DNA of 64,000 nucleotides from contig NZ_BBUZ01000025.1 in the NCBI RefSeq assembly GCF_001417735.1, positions 248,001 to 312,000 on the forward strand, read 5' to 3'. Below, piece after piece: positions 51,266-60,714 of this stretch. The DNA is from Streptomyces sp. NBRC 110028. Its GTDB lineage: Bacteria; Actinomycetota; Actinomycetes; Streptomycetales; Streptomycetaceae. Position numbers and translations under genes: made by a program. Below the pieces are notes generated by a model, which was not told the origin of the DNA, did no database searches, and saw only the letters and a list, made by a program, of their open reading frames with translations. Positions within the stretch are counted from its first letter, which is position 1. Each line of letters opens with the position of its first letter.

Positions 51266-51315
51266 CCCGTCCGGCCCCGGGTCCCCCCGCACGGCACCCC
51301 CACCGCTCCACGGAG

Positions 51316-52317
51316 CTACAGCTCCGCCAGCAGCTCGGCCTTCTTCGCGCTGAACTCCTCGTCCGTCAGCAGCCCCGCCGTGTGCAGCTCGCCGAGGTGA
51401 CGGATGCGGTCGGCGATGTCGGCCGGGTCGCGGCGCGCCGGGGCGGCCGGGGTGCGGGCGGGCGCGGGGGAGCACTCGGCGCTCGGCGCGGGGGCGGACG
51501 CCCGTACGGCCTCCAGTACGGCGGCGGCGAACGGCAGGGACTCGTGGACGAGCCCGTACCCCATCCCGAACACCACGGCGGCCGGATCGTGGTCGGGGCG
51601 GCCCGCGGGGTGGTCCTCGGCGCCGCGCGGCACCAGCCGCAGATGGCCGTGGCCACCGCCCTTGGGGGCCGAGCCCTTGCCGGCCGGTCCCTTCGCGTCC
51701 GGTCCCGGCGCCTCCGGATCCTCCGCCGGCGCCGTGCCCGACGCCTTCGCGGCGGCGCCGCCCGAGCCCCGGTTCTCGGGCGAGCGCCACTCCACCCCGG
51801 CCAGCTCGTCGATCCGGAACCGCTGGTCCCCGGCCTTCCACTTCGCCGAGGACGCGCCGGTCCAGAACCAGCGGAAGGACACCGCCTTGCCGTCGAAGGA
51901 CGCCTTGCCGTCGTACGCCTTGAAGGACAGCGGCGGCGGGGGCGCCGCCACCAGATGGGACTCGGCGGCGGTGTCCGCGCCGGGCCCGAGCGCGCCCCGC
52001 AGCTCCTCGGCGTAGTACTCGGCGAGGGACGCGCGCTCGGTGGGCAGCACCAGGCGGTACGGGTCGTACCCCTCCTTGAGCTGCCCGTCGGCGACGTCCA
52101 TCAGCGGATCGGCGCCGGGTCTGGGCACCGCGCGCAATACCACCGTTCCGCGTTTACCGGGAGCGAGATCGACCGCGGACAGCGCTTCGTAGGGGATGTG
52201 CCGTTCGCCGAGCGCCTGAAGCAGCTTCGGCGTGCGGATCCCCCGTTCGAAGCGGATGAGCACGGAGTCGGTGTCGAACTCCCAGACGGTCTGAAAACCG
52301 GCCAGCACATCACCCAT
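51316..52317 (-). CDS. DUF4429 protein with C-terminal SHOCT-like segment
   Basis: 333 aa. Two DUF4429 beta domains (VLAGFQTVWEFDTDSVLIRFERG, and about residue 137 AYDGKASFDGKAVSFRWFW) separated and followed by acidic or Ala/Pro-rich linkers, then a short SHOCT-type helix pair at the end (LGELHTAGLLTDEEFSAKKAELL). SHOCT segments often mediate oligomer formation or membrane-proximal binding. Function unknown. The start is ATG 52317, seven bases after a -10 TACGAT, so the transcript is likely leaderless; an ATG at 52326 overlaps that -10. Confidence 0.9.
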   Translation of the reverse strand: MGDVLAGFQTVWEFDTDSVLIRFERGIRTPKLLQALGERHIPYEALSAVDLAPGKRGTVVLRAVPRPGADPLMDVADGQLKEGYDPYRLVLPTERASLAEYYAEELRGALGPGADTAAESHLVAAPPPPLSFKAYDGKASFDGKAVSFRWFWTGASSAKWKAGDQRFRIDELAGVEWRSPENRGSGGAAAKASGTAPAEDPEAPGPDAKGPAGKGSAPKGGGHGHLRLVPRGAEDHPAGRPDHDPAAVVFGMGYGLVHESLPFAAAVLEAVRASAPAPSAECSPAPARTPAAPARRDPADIADRIRHLGELHTAGLLTDEEFSAKKAELLAEL

Positions 52318-52324
52318 GCGGCTC

Positions 52325-52330
52325 ATCGTA
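52325..52330 (-). promoter_or_regulatory. -10 element of the DUF4429 gene (leaderless)
   Basis: TACGAT on the minus strand with GAGCCGC before ATG 52317; transcription would begin at the start codon. Confidence 0.5.
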
Positions 52331-52445
52331 TGCGGCGGTGGCCCGCCCGTCCCCCCTTGGGCGCTACGCGCGTCAAACGTCCTCCCCGAGGCCCGTGCGT
52401 GGATGGGGTCGCCCGCCGCCCGCTGGTCGCGCGCTCATCGGCGGG

Positions 52446-53651
52446 TCAGCTCAGCCCCGCGGTGCACGCGGCACCGCCCCCACAGCTCACTGTCGTGACC
52501 CGGCCGACCCCGACCCGGGCGAAGTTGTCCAGGCTGGTGGTGCCGGGGGTGAAGTACCCGGCGTGTCCCTGGGCCCCGGCGGCCGACAGGATGCGGGCCC
52601 CGAAGCCGGAGGAGAGCGGATCGGCGCCGTGGCCGAGGCCGCCGACCTCCAGGTGCGGGATGTCCTGGATCCAGTCGCCGGAGTCCCGCATCGCCCACAC
52701 CCGGCGCCCGGCGCCCAGCTGCGAGGCGCGGTCGGCGCGCATGCCGGGGCTGCCCGCCACCGCGATGTCGGTGACCTTGGACGGCAGGTCGCGGGCGGCG
52801 ACCCCGCACACCACCGAGCCGTAGCTGTGGCACATCAGCGACACACGGGCCGGTGCGGGCAGCGCGCCCACCAGCGCGCGCAGCCGCAGCGCGCCCTGGG
52901 CGGCGAGCTTGCCGGTGGCCGCGTCCATGCCGATCCCGGCCGGGGAGGTGTAGTCGGCCCAGGCGATCACGGCGGTGTGGGTGCCCGGGGCCTCGGCGCG
53001 CTCGTTGTGGTAGAGCGCGCGGGCCATGCCGACGGTGGCGGTGTACGGGCGGTCGGACTTCTGGAAGGTCAGGATGTTGGTGTCCACACCGGGCACCACG
53101 ACCGAGACGCGGCGGGCGTGGGCGAGGTCGCCGAAGACCTCGGCGGCCCGCCCGGCGCCCGCGGGGTCGAACGAGAGGATCTGCCGCTTCCCGCTCAGCA
53201 GGTCCTCGTACCGGTGCATCCGCCGCCCGGCGTCATGGCGCCCGAGCGGGGTCAGCTCGTTGTCGCGCATCCGCCGGCGCTCGATGTCCCTGGCCTGGGT
53301 CAGCGCGATCCGGTTGGCCCGATAGCGCAGCCGCGCCGGAGCGCCGTTGAGATTGCCGACGACCAGCGGATAGCGGTGGACGAGGCGGTCGCGCTGGGCC
53401 TTGGTGAGCGAATCCAGCCAACGGCCCAGGAAGCGCGGCGACGCGTACGGATCGGGCAGCCGGTGACCGCCGAGGGAGCCGTGACGCCAGGCGCTGACCG
53501 ACACGGACAGCGGATCCGCTCCTCCTCTGTGGCTCCGTATGGCCGTCCAGCCGGTGGTGGCGAGCAGGACGAACACCACCGCCAGGGCGAGCAGAGCGCG
53601 CCAGGCGGTGGAACCGGGGGAGGGAGAACCGAGCTCCGAGAAGGAAGTCAC
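52446..53651 (-). CDS. DUF1023 alpha/beta hydrolase, copy 2
   Basis: 401 aa from GTG 53651. One hydrophobic anchor at residues about 16-37 (ALLALAVVFVLLATTGWTAI). It keeps the same blocks as copy 1: GNLNGAPARLRYRAN, QILSFDPAGAGRAAEVFGD, VVVPGVDTNI, nucleophile Ser in LMCHSYGSVVCGVA, WAMRDSGDWIQD and the C-terminal AAGAQGHAGYFTPGT. The two proteins are clear paralogs. No ribosome site; TAGGGT (53665-53660) eight bases upstream suggests leaderless start. A Crp-like site lies just behind the -35 region. Confidence 0.88.
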   Translation of the reverse strand: MTSFSELGSPSPGSTAWRALLALAVVFVLLATTGWTAIRSHRGGADPLSVSVSAWRHGSLGGHRLPDPYASPRFLGRWLDSLTKAQRDRLVHRYPLVVGNLNGAPARLRYRANRIALTQARDIERRRMRDNELTPLGRHDAGRRMHRYEDLLSGKRQILSFDPAGAGRAAEVFGDLAHARRVSVVVPGVDTNILTFQKSDRPYTATVGMARALYHNERAEAPGTHTAVIAWADYTSPAGIGMDAATGKLAAQGALRLRALVGALPAPARVSLMCHSYGSVVCGVAARDLPSKVTDIAVAGSPGMRADRASQLGAGRRVWAMRDSGDWIQDIPHLEVGGLGHGADPLSSGFGARILSAAGAQGHAGYFTPGTTSLDNFARVGVGRVTTVSCGGGAACTAGLS

Positions 53652-53659
53652 CGCGGGAC

Positions 53660-53709
53660 ACCCTAGGAGAAGCGCGGCCACACGTGCCAAATACCGTGAT
53701 TTACATCAC
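53660..53709 (-). promoter_or_regulatory. Promoter of hydrolase copy 2 with a Crp-type site
   Basis: TTGGCA (53690-53685) and TAGGGT (53665-53660), 19 bases apart. GTGATTTACATCAC at 53696-53709 matches the GTGA-N6-TCAC consensus of Crp proteins exactly, and the flanking C and G extend the symmetry. It lies six bases upstream of the -35, a typical activator position, and also near the tetR 3' end. Confidence 0.6.
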
Positions 53710-53775
53710 GTTTGAGAGGGTGATTTTGACGGAAGCTTATGTCGGACGTGATGGCTTTAGGGAAATTTGTCGGTT

Positions 53776-54435
53776 TTACTGTCCGGTGCGCCAGTTCTCG
53801 GCAAGGGCCGGACCCACATGATCCAGGTGAAACGCGGTGATGTCCCGCAGGGTGTCCATGGAGTCGTCGTCGCCCTCCCCCCACAGCTTCCCCGCGATCT
53901 GGATCACCCCGCCGAACATGGCGGTCAGCAGCCGTGGCCGCGGATCCACGCGGACGTCGAGGCCCTCGCGGCGGGCGATCTCCGAGGCGATCCGCTCCTC
54001 CAGCTCGGCGGTGCGGCGCAGATGGACGGCGAGCAGCGCGGGCGTCGACTCGATCACCCGGTACATCCGCATGTGGAGTTCGGCCGGAACCAGCTGCTCG
54101 ATGGAGTCCCCGATGGTGCTCCACGAGTCGAGGACGGCGCCGCGCAGGGCGGCCAGCGGGGCCTCGTGGGCGGGGCGTGCGCGCAGTGCGGCGAAGAAGT
54201 GCGACTCCGTCGAGTCCTGGGTGGCGAAGGCCACTTGCTCCTTGTTCGCGAAGTAGCGGAAGAAGGTGCGCTGCGAGACGTCCACCGACTCCGCGATCTC
54301 GTCCACCGTCGTGTGGTCGTACCCCTGACAGGTGAACAGATCCAGCGCCGAGCGCACCAGTGCGCTGCGGGTCCGCTGCTTCTTGCGTTCGCGCAGTCCG
54401 GTCGGCGGCGGTGCCACCGCCTCGTCCGCTGTCAC
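53776..54435 (-). CDS. TetR-family repressor of the divergent efflux pump
   Basis: 219 aa. Helix-turn-helix at residues about 20-65 (SALVRSALDLFTCQGYDHTTVDEIAESVDVSQRTFFRYF), followed by a helical ligand domain. Divergent from the DHA2 transporter gene, 117 bases apart, with a perfect palindrome in the transporter promoter. The pair is the usual drug-efflux repressor and pump arrangement; the inducer would be a pump substrate. Confidence 0.93.
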   Translation of the reverse strand: MTADEAVAPPPTGLRERKKQRTRSALVRSALDLFTCQGYDHTTVDEIAESVDVSQRTFFRYFANKEQVAFATQDSTESHFFAALRARPAHEAPLAALRGAVLDSWSTIGDSIEQLVPAELHMRMYRVIESTPALLAVHLRRTAELEERIASEIARREGLDVRVDPRPRLLTAMFGGVIQIAGKLWGEGDDDSMDTLRDITAFHLDHVGPALAENWRTGQ

Positions 54436-54516
54436 CGCTCGTGCTCGCTTTCTGTCGCGTTTGGGCAGGCCACCATACCTGTGGCCCAGACGACAGAGAC
54501 CAGCTGATGAATCAGT

Positions 54517-54546
54517 TTGTCAATTGTCAGACGCTGACATTAGCCT
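54517..54546 (+). promoter_or_regulatory. Leaderless promoter with TetR operator for the MFS pump
   Basis: TTGTCA (54517-54522) and TAGCCT (54541-54546), spacer 18. The perfect palindrome TGTCAG-ACG-CTGACA (54525-54539) lies in the spacer, so bound repressor would block polymerase. ATG 54553 follows the -10 by six bases. Confidence 0.7.
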
Positions 54547-54552
54547 CCGAGC

Positions 54553-56154
54553 ATGACGTCTGAGACCACCGTCGCCGATAAGGCGCCGGAACCTCCCATA
54601 TCGGATCCCCCGAAGGGGCTGCGGGGTCACCCCTGGCTGACGCTCTTCACCGTCGCGATCGGTGTGACGATGGTCGCCCTCGACGGCACGATCGTTGCCA
54701 TCGCCAACCCGGCCATCCAGAAGGACCTCGGCGCCTCGCTCGCCGACGTCCAGTGGATCACCAACGGCTATCTGCTGGCCCTCGCGGTCGCGCTGATCAC
54801 CGCGGGCAAGCTGGGTGACCGCTTCGGCCACCGGCAGACCTTCCTCATCGGCGTCGTCGGCTTCGCGGCCGCCTCCGCCGCCATCGGCTTTTCCAGCGAT
54901 GTGGCGCTCGTCGTGGGCTTCCGCGTGCTGCAGGGCCTGTGCGGAGCGCTGCTGATGCCCGCGGCGCTCGGTCTGCTGCGCGCCACCTTCCCCGCCGAGA
55001 AACTCAACATGGCGATCGGCATCTGGGGCGCGGTGATCGGCGCCTCCACCGCCGCCGGCCCCATCGTCGGCGGGCTGCTCGTCGAGCACGTCAACTGGCA
55101 GTCGGTCTTCTTCATCAACCTGCCCGTGGGCATCCTCGCCCTCGTCCTCGGCCTGGTCCTCCTCGTGGACCACCGGGCCGAGAACGCCCCGCGGTCCTTC
55201 GACATCCCCGGCATCGTGCTGCTGTCCGGCGCCATGTTCTGCCTGATCTGGGCGCTCATCAAGGCCACCGACTGGCAGTGGGGGAGCTCCAGGACGCTCG
55301 GGTTCCTGGGCCTCGCGGCCGTCCTCTTCGTCGTCTTCGTGTTCTGGGAGAACAAGACCCGCGAGCCGCTGCTGCCGCTGTCCATCTTCCGCTCGGTGCC
55401 GCTGAGCGCCGGGACCGTGCTGATGGTGCTCATGGCCTTCGGCTTCATGGGCGGGCTGTTCTTCGTCACCTTCTACCTGCAGAACGTGCACGGCATGACG
55501 CCGGTCAACAGCGGTCTGCACCTGCTGCCGCTGACCGCCACGATGATCGTCTCCTCGCCGATCGCCGGAGCGCTGATCACCAAGCTCGGGCCGCGGGTGC
55601 CGCTGGTGGGGGCCATGGCGCTCACCGCCGTCGCCATGTTCGGGCTCTCCCGGCTGGAGGTCGGCACCGGCACGCTCGAGATGTCCGTGTGGTTCGGCCT
55701 CCTCGGCTTCGGCCTCGGCCCCGTGATGGTCGGCGCCACGGAGGTCATCGTCGGCAACGCGCCGCTTGAGCACGCCGGTGTCGCCGGCGGTCTCCAGCAG
55801 GCCGCGATGCAGGTCGGCGGCAGCCTCGGTACGGCCGTCCTCGGCGCGATCATGGCGGGCAAGGTGGACGACACCCTGCCGGACAAGTGGGCCAAGGCCG
55901 GACTGCCGCCCCTGAAGCCGGAGCAGGCGTCCAAGGCGTCCGACGCGGTCGCGGTCGGCATCACGCCCGCGCCCAAGGGCACCCCGCCGGAGATCCTCGG
56001 GAAGATCACGAGCGTCGCGCATGACACGTTCGTGTCGGGGATGGGGCTCGCCTTCACCGTCGCCTCCGTCGTCTCGGTGGTCGCCGCGCTGGTCGCGGTG
56101 CTCACCAAGCGCGGGGACAACGCGGAAGCGGGCGGCGGGGGCGTGCACATCTGA
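54553..56154 (+). CDS. DHA2-type (14-helix) MFS drug efflux transporter
   Basis: 533-aa membrane protein. Motif A-like GKLGDRFGHRQTFLIG near residue 80, motif C-like WGAVIGASTAAGPIVGGLL near 157, TNGYLLALAVAL, and the usual LDGTIVAIANPAI start of EmrB/QacA carriers. It exports amphipathic or cationic drugs with proton exchange. A 30-residue loop near the end (LPDKWAKAGLPPL to AVGITPAPKG) faces outside. Probably repressed by the adjacent TetR protein. The C-terminal tail is Gly-rich. Confidence 0.94.
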   Translation: MTSETTVADKAPEPPISDPPKGLRGHPWLTLFTVAIGVTMVALDGTIVAIANPAIQKDLGASLADVQWITNGYLLALAVALITAGKLGDRFGHRQTFLIGVVGFAAASAAIGFSSDVALVVGFRVLQGLCGALLMPAALGLLRATFPAEKLNMAIGIWGAVIGASTAAGPIVGGLLVEHVNWQSVFFINLPVGILALVLGLVLLVDHRAENAPRSFDIPGIVLLSGAMFCLIWALIKATDWQWGSSRTLGFLGLAAVLFVVFVFWENKTREPLLPLSIFRSVPLSAGTVLMVLMAFGFMGGLFFVTFYLQNVHGMTPVNSGLHLLPLTATMIVSSPIAGALITKLGPRVPLVGAMALTAVAMFGLSRLEVGTGTLEMSVWFGLLGFGLGPVMVGATEVIVGNAPLEHAGVAGGLQQAAMQVGGSLGTAVLGAIMAGKVDDTLPDKWAKAGLPPLKPEQASKASDAVAVGITPAPKGTPPEILGKITSVAHDTFVSGMGLAFTVASVVSVVAALVAVLTKRGDNAEAGGGGVHI

Positions 56155-56275
56155 CCTCTCAGGGTCAAGCCCCCTATCCGGGTGGACCGTGATCGACCCC
56201 GTGGTGGGGACGGGAGCCGGCCGACAGGCTGGCTCCCGTTCGTATTGCCGCATTTCCACACGGGGAGTGATCCAC

Positions 56276-56689
56276 ATGCGTACGACCATCCTCGCCACGG
56301 CGACCCTCGCCCTGGCCTGCGCCCTGGCCCCTGTCTCCGCTTCCGCTTCCGCCTCCGCCTCCGCTTCTGCCTCTGCCTCTGCTTCCGCTGACGCGGCGCC
56401 CGGGCCCCGGCTCGGGAGCTGTGCCACCGGGCAGCTGTGCCTCTGGCACAAGACGGCCTTCACCGGGGCGCGTCAGGTCCATGAACTGGCCGACACCGAC
56501 ATCGAGAGCTGTGTGCCCCTGCCGCGGGGCGTCTCGGCCGCGTCCCTGGCCAACCGCACGGGGCGGCCGGTGACGGCGTACCAGAGCGCGGAGTGCGCCG
56601 AGACGGGCGAATTCCGCACCTACCCGACCGGCTCCTGGGCCCCCGAAACGGCCTACCAGGTCCGGGCCTTCAAGATCTGGGAGCGGTGA
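56276..56689 (+). CDS. Secreted I36-type peptidase-inhibitor-like protein
   Basis: 137-aa precursor. Signal peptide residues 1-21, then alternating Ala-Ser (about residues 20-38) produced by a hexanucleotide repeat, then a beta-gamma-crystallin-like small domain with CATGQLCLWHKTAFTGARQVH and YQSAECAETGEF and YQVRAFKIW. The spacing fits the I36 inhibitor family (SMI type), whose members inhibit metalloproteases. Four Cys can make two disulfides. ATG 56276 follows GGGGAG. Confidence 0.82.
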   Translation: MRTTILATATLALACALAPVSASASASASASASASASADAAPGPRLGSCATGQLCLWHKTAFTGARQVHELADTDIESCVPLPRGVSAASLANRTGRPVTAYQSAECAETGEFRTYPTGSWAPETAYQVRAFKIWER

Positions 56690-56875
56690 CGCGCGGGGCG
56701 GGGCCGGGGCTTTCCCCCACCCCGCCCCTTCCCGCAGCGCGATATATGCGGCTCCCCCGCGCGGGGCAGGGCGGGTCGCTCCACTCCCGCACCGCCCGGC
56801 GCTCCTCGGCGCTGGTCAGCAGTGCGCGGGGGCGGGGCGAGGGCATCCCGGCCCATCTCCGCGCAGCCGGTACGC

Positions 56876-56917
56876 AAAGCGCCGGGTGGGCTGGTCTTCC
56901 AGCCCACCCGGCGCTTT
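56876..56917. terminator. Strong bidirectional terminator before aceE
   Basis: Perfect 19-bp stem starting AAAGCGCCGGGTGGGCTGG at 56876, loop TCTT (56895-56898), complement to 56917 ending in TTT. Its A-tract/T-tract ends let it work for both the I36 gene and aceE. Confidence 0.9.
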
Positions 56918-56943
56918 CGCCGGCTATCCGCCGTCGCGGACGG

Positions 56944-59673
56944 CTACGCGTCGCCGCCCGCGGGGCCCGGGTCGGCCGCGGTGACGTCCAGGAGCTGGTA
57001 ACGGTCGATGGCCTGCTTCATGACCGAGCGGTCGATCTTGCCGTCCTTCGCCAGCTCCGTCAGCACGCCCAGCACGATCGACTCGGCGTCGATGTGGAAG
57101 AAGCGCCGCGCCGCGCCGCGCGTGTCGGCGAAGCCGAAGCCGTCGGCGCCGAGCGACTGGTACGTGCCCGGCACCCAGCGGGCGATCTGGTCCGGGACGG
57201 CGCGCATCCAGTCGGACACGGCGACCTTCGGGCCCTCCGCGTCGCTGAGCTTGCGGGTGACGAAGGGGACGCGCTGCTCCTCCTCCGGGTGGAGCAGGTT
57301 GTGCTCCTCGGCCTCCACCGCGTCGCGGCGCAGTTCGTTCCAGGAGGTGGCGGACCAGACGTCGGCGCGGACGTCCCAGTCCTCGGCCAGCATCCGCTGG
57401 GCCTCCACGGCCCACGGGACCGCGACGCCGGAGGCGAGGATCTGGGCCGGGTGGGTGCCGGACTCGCCCTGCTTGAAGCGGTACAGGCCCTTGAGGATGC
57501 CCTCGCGGTCGACGTTCGAAGGCTCGGCCGGGTGCTTGATCGGCTCGTTGTAGACGGTGAGGTAGTAGAAGACGTCCTCACTGTTCTCGCCGTACATCCG
57601 GCGCAGACCGTCCTGCACGATGTGGGCGATCTCGAAGCCGAACGCCGGGTCGTACGCGACGACGGCCGGGTTGGTCGAGGCCAGCAGCTGGGAGTGGCCG
57701 TCCGCGTGCTGAAGGCCCTCACCGGTCAGGGTCGTACGGCCGGCGGTCGCGCCCAGTACGAAACCGCGCGCGAGCTGGTCGGCCATCTGCCAGAACTGGT
57801 CGCCCGTGCGCTGGAAGCCGAACATCGAGTAGAAGACGTAGACCGGGATCAGCGGCTCGCCGTGCGTGGCGTACGCCGAACCGGCCGCGATCAGCGAGGC
57901 CGTACAGCCCGCCTCGGAGATGCCGTCGTGCAGCATCTGCCCGGTCGGCGACTCCTTGTAGGCGAGCAGCAGCTCGCGGTCGACGGACTCGTACTGCTGG
58001 CCCAGCGGGTTGTAGATCTTGGCCGACGGGAAGAGCGAGTCCATGCCGAAGGTGCGGTACTCGTCGGGCGCGATCGGCACGAAGCGCTTGCCGATCTCCT
58101 TGTCCCGCATGAGGTCCTTCAGCAGCCGGACGAAGGCCATGGTGGTGGCGATCTGCTGCTGGCCGGAGCCCTTCCTGACCGCCGCGTAGGCCTTGTCGCC
58201 GGGGAGCTGCAGCGGCTTCGCGCGCACCACGCGGGTCGGCGTGTAGCCGCCCAGCGCCTTGCGGCGGTCGTGCATGTACTGGATCTCCTCGGAGTCCGGA
58301 CCCGGGTGGTAGTACGGCGGAACGCCGGACTCCAGCTCCTTGTCCGGGATCGGCAGGTGCAGCCGGTCGCGGAAGCCCTTGAGGTCGTCGACCGTCAGCT
58401 TCTTCATCTGGTGGGTCGCGTTGCGGCCCTCGAAGTTCGGGCCGAGCGTCCAGCCCTTGACGGTCTGGGCGAGGATCACGGTCGGCTGGCCCTTGTGGGC
58501 CTTGGCCGCCGCGTACGCCGCGTAGATCTTCTTGTGGTCGTGGCCGCCGCGGCCCAGGTGCAGGATCTGGTCGTCGGTCATGCCCTCGACCATCTTGCGC
58601 AGCCGCTGGTCGTCACCGAAGAAGTGGTCGCGGATGTACGCGCCGGTCTCGGTGGCGTACGTCTGGAACTGGCCGTCCGGCGTGGTGTTCAGCTTGTTGA
58701 CCAGCAGGCCGTCGCGGTCCTGGGCGAGCAGCGGGTCCCAGCTGCGGTCCCACACCAGCTTGATCACGTTCCACCCGGCGCCGCGGAACTGCGACTCCAG
58801 CTCCTGGATGATCTTGCCGTTGCCGCGCACCGGGCCGTCGAGCCGCTGCAGGTTGCAGTTGACGACGAAGGTCAGGTTGTCCAGGCCCTCGCGGGCGGCC
58901 AGGGAGAGCTGGCCCAGCGACTCGGGCTCGTCCATCTCACCGTCGCCGAGGAACGCCCAGACGTGGGAGGCGGAGGTGTCGGCGATGCCGCGCGCCTGCA
59001 TGTAGCGGTTCATCCGCGCCTGGAAGATCGCGCCGAGCGGGCCGAGGCCCATCGAGACGGTCGGGAACTCCCAGAAGTCCGGCATCGACCGCGGGTGGGG
59101 GTAGCTGGACAGCGCGTGACCGGCCTTGGACTTCTCCTGACGGAATCCGTCCAGGTGGTCCTCGGACAGCCGGTCGAGCAGGAAGGCACGGGCGTAGATG
59201 CCGGGGGAGGCGTGCCCCTGGAAGAAGATCTGGTCGCCGCTGTCCTTGTCCTTGCCGCGGAAGAAGTGGTTGAAGCCCACGTCGTACAGCGAGGCGGACG
59301 AGGCGAAGGTGGCGATGTGGCCGCCGACGCCGATGCCCGGGCGCTGGGCACGGGAGACCATCACCGCCGCGTTCCAGCGGGTCGCGTTCAGGATCTTGCG
59401 CTCGATCTCCTCGTTGCCGGGGAAGAACGGCTCGTCCTTGGTGGCGATGGTGTTGACGTAGTCGGTGCTGCGCATCTCGGGCACGGCCACCCGCTTCTCG
59501 CGGGCGCGCTCGATCAGGCGAAGCATCAGGTAGCGGGCACGTTCCCGGCCTCGCTCATCGACGGCTGCGTCGAGCGAGTCGAGCCATTCCTGGGTTTCCT
59601 CGGGATCGAAATCCGGGACCTGGCTGGGAAGGCCGCCAATGATGATCGGGTTGCGATCGGATCCGGAAGCCAC
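56944..59673 (-). CDS. aceE: Pyruvate dehydrogenase E1 component, homodimeric type
   Basis: 909-aa thiamine-diphosphate enzyme that decarboxylates pyruvate and acetylates the lipoyl domain of E2. TPP motif [14 protein letters not shown] with the closing Asn in [26 protein letters not shown] and the HHFxGD-like [15 protein letters not shown] are E. coli-type marks. Length agrees with actinobacterial AceE (about 900-915). GTG 59673 is chosen for its AAGGAATAG site; the frame upstream to 59748 does not align with family starts. No E2 or E3 gene is nearby. Ends at the strong terminator. Confidence 0.96.
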   Translation of the reverse strand: MASGSDRNPIIIGGLPSQVPDFDPEETQEWLDSLDAAVDERGRERARYLMLRLIERAREKRVAVPEMRSTDYVNTIATKDEPFFPGNEEIERKILNATRWNAAVMVSRAQRPGIGVGGHIATFASSASLYDVGFNHFFRGKDKDSGDQIFFQGHASPGIYARAFLLDRLSEDHLDGFRQEKSKAGHALSSYPHPRSMPDFWEFPTVSMGLGPLGAIFQARMNRYMQARGIADTSASHVWAFLGDGEMDEPESLGQLSLAAREGLDNLTFVVNCNLQRLDGPVRGNGKIIQELESQFRGAGWNVIKLVWDRSWDPLLAQDRDGLLVNKLNTTPDGQFQTYATETGAYIRDHFFGDDQRLRKMVEGMTDDQILHLGRGGHDHKKIYAAYAAAKAHKGQPTVILAQTVKGWTLGPNFEGRNATHQMKKLTVDDLKGFRDRLHLPIPDKELESGVPPYYHPGPDSEEIQYMHDRRKALGGYTPTRVVRAKPLQLPGDKAYAAVRKGSGQQQIATTMAFVRLLKDLMRDKEIGKRFVPIAPDEYRTFGMDSLFPSAKIYNPLGQQYESVDRELLLAYKESPTGQMLHDGISEAGCTASLIAAGSAYATHGEPLIPVYVFYSMFGFQRTGDQFWQMADQLARGFVLGATAGRTTLTGEGLQHADGHSQLLASTNPAVVAYDPAFGFEIAHIVQDGLRRMYGENSEDVFYYLTVYNEPIKHPAEPSNVDREGILKGLYRFKQGESGTHPAQILASGVAVPWAVEAQRMLAEDWDVRADVWSATSWNELRRDAVEAEEHNLLHPEEEQRVPFVTRKLSDAEGPKVAVSDWMRAVPDQIARWVPGTYQSLGADGFGFADTRGAARRFFHIDAESIVLGVLTELAKDGKIDRSVMKQAIDRYQLLDVTAADPGPAGGDA

Positions 59674-60164
59674 GCTATTCCTTCGCTTTTCGGTCGTGCT
59701 GTGCACGCACATGGATTCGTGCTCTGCTGCTGTCGCGCCGGTCTCCATCGTGTACCTCGGTAACGGGATACGTCACCTCTACCGGGGGGTAACCAAGACC
59801 TGGTGAGACGGGGCGCTCACGGGCCGGACGGTACCGGTCGGCGTGCGGTCGGCGTCGCGACGGCCAAATCGCAACCTTACGCCCACGTCCGGGGGCACCT
59901 GCGTACGGCCGTTCGGCTCCGGGCGGCGTAGGGTGTCGATACACACACGTAAGCTAGGCATAACGGGGTAAGTCGGGCAGCGGTGCGTCGTTCCGTGTCG
60001 TTCCTCCATGATGGGAGTTGCGGCGAACGTCAACGTTTGGGCGGGATCGCTGGCCGGGTACTTGCGCGATCCGCCCGGCCCGTGTGGACTACGCCCCATG
60101 CCTCGCGTACGCGCGCGGGGTCCCCAGATCCGAAGAGTGAATGAAAGATGACAGGAGGCAATCC
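59674..60164. promoter_or_regulatory. Divergent control region between aceE and the DUF3052 gene
   Basis: About 490 bases. It contains TAAGCT near 59951 and AACGT-ca-ACGTT around 60023-60034, a possible operator, and a strong AGGAGG (60153-60158) before the DUF3052 GTG. No coding frame is convincing. Exact promoters cannot be assigned by eye. Confidence 0.4.
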
Positions 60165-60605
60165 GTGAGCGCGACCGCGGACCACGCGGAGGAGCGGACC
60201 AACCCTGCCGCGAGGCTGGGTTTTCAGCCCGAACAGGTGGTCCAGGAGATCGGCTACGACGACGATGTCGACCAGGAGCTCCGCGAGGCCATCGAGGAGA
60301 TCACCGGCCAGGAGCTCGTCGACGAGGAGTACGACGATGTGGCCGACGCCGTTGTGCTGTGGTTCCGGGAGGACGACGGCGATCTGACGGACGCGCTGGT
60401 GGACGCCATCCAGATGATCGACGACGGCGCACCGGTCTGGCTGCTGACGCCCAAGACCGGCCGTGACGGCTATGTCGAGCCGAGCGACATCAACGAGGCC
60501 GCGACCACCGCGGGCCTGTCCCAGACGAAGAGCTTCAACGCGGGCAAGGACTGGACCGGCAGCCGCCTGGTCACTCCGAAGGCCGCCCGTTCGGGCAAGC
60601 GCTGA
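60165..60605 (+). CDS. DUF3052 protein
   Basis: 146-aa acidic cytoplasmic protein of the DUF3052 family, conserved in actinobacteria: AARLGFQPEQVVQEIGYDDDVDQ, VVLWFREDDGDLTDALVDA, GAPVWLLTPKTGRDGYVEPSDI. No catalytic motif; function unknown. GTG 60165 has a perfect AGGAGG. It lies divergent from aceE and followed by a terminator and the peroxiredoxin gene, an arrangement recalled from other Streptomyces. Confidence 0.93.
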   Translation: MSATADHAEERTNPAARLGFQPEQVVQEIGYDDDVDQELREAIEEITGQELVDEEYDDVADAVVLWFREDDGDLTDALVDAIQMIDDGAPVWLLTPKTGRDGYVEPSDINEAATTAGLSQTKSFNAGKDWTGSRLVTPKAARSGKR

Positions 60606-60624
60606 GGCCGAAGGACCTACACAA

Positions 60625-60662
60625 CCGAGCCCCCCGCCGTTCCCTTTCGGTGGGGGGCTCGG
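60625..60662 (+). terminator. Terminator after the DUF3052 gene
   Basis: CCGAGCCCCCC (from 60625) pairs with GGGGGGCTCGG (to 60662) with a short loop holding TTCCCTTTC. Confidence 0.8.
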
Positions 60663-60714
60663 CGCGTAGGGTGGGCGTGATCAGTCGATTCTTTGATGTG
60701 AAGGGATGGCTCCC

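Noticed and set aside
54520..56463. 647-aa acidic, repetitive minus-strand frame
   Set aside because: Antisense to the MFS pump and I36 genes; composition is that of a reversed hydrophobic gene.
56593..59763. 1056-aa plus-strand frame
   Set aside because: Exactly opposite aceE, which has thiamine-diphosphate motifs and a ribosome site; the plus frame has none.
59779..60099. 106-aa minus-strand frame upstream of aceE
   Set aside because: No ribosome site, no similarity I recognise, and it overlaps the aceE promoter region.
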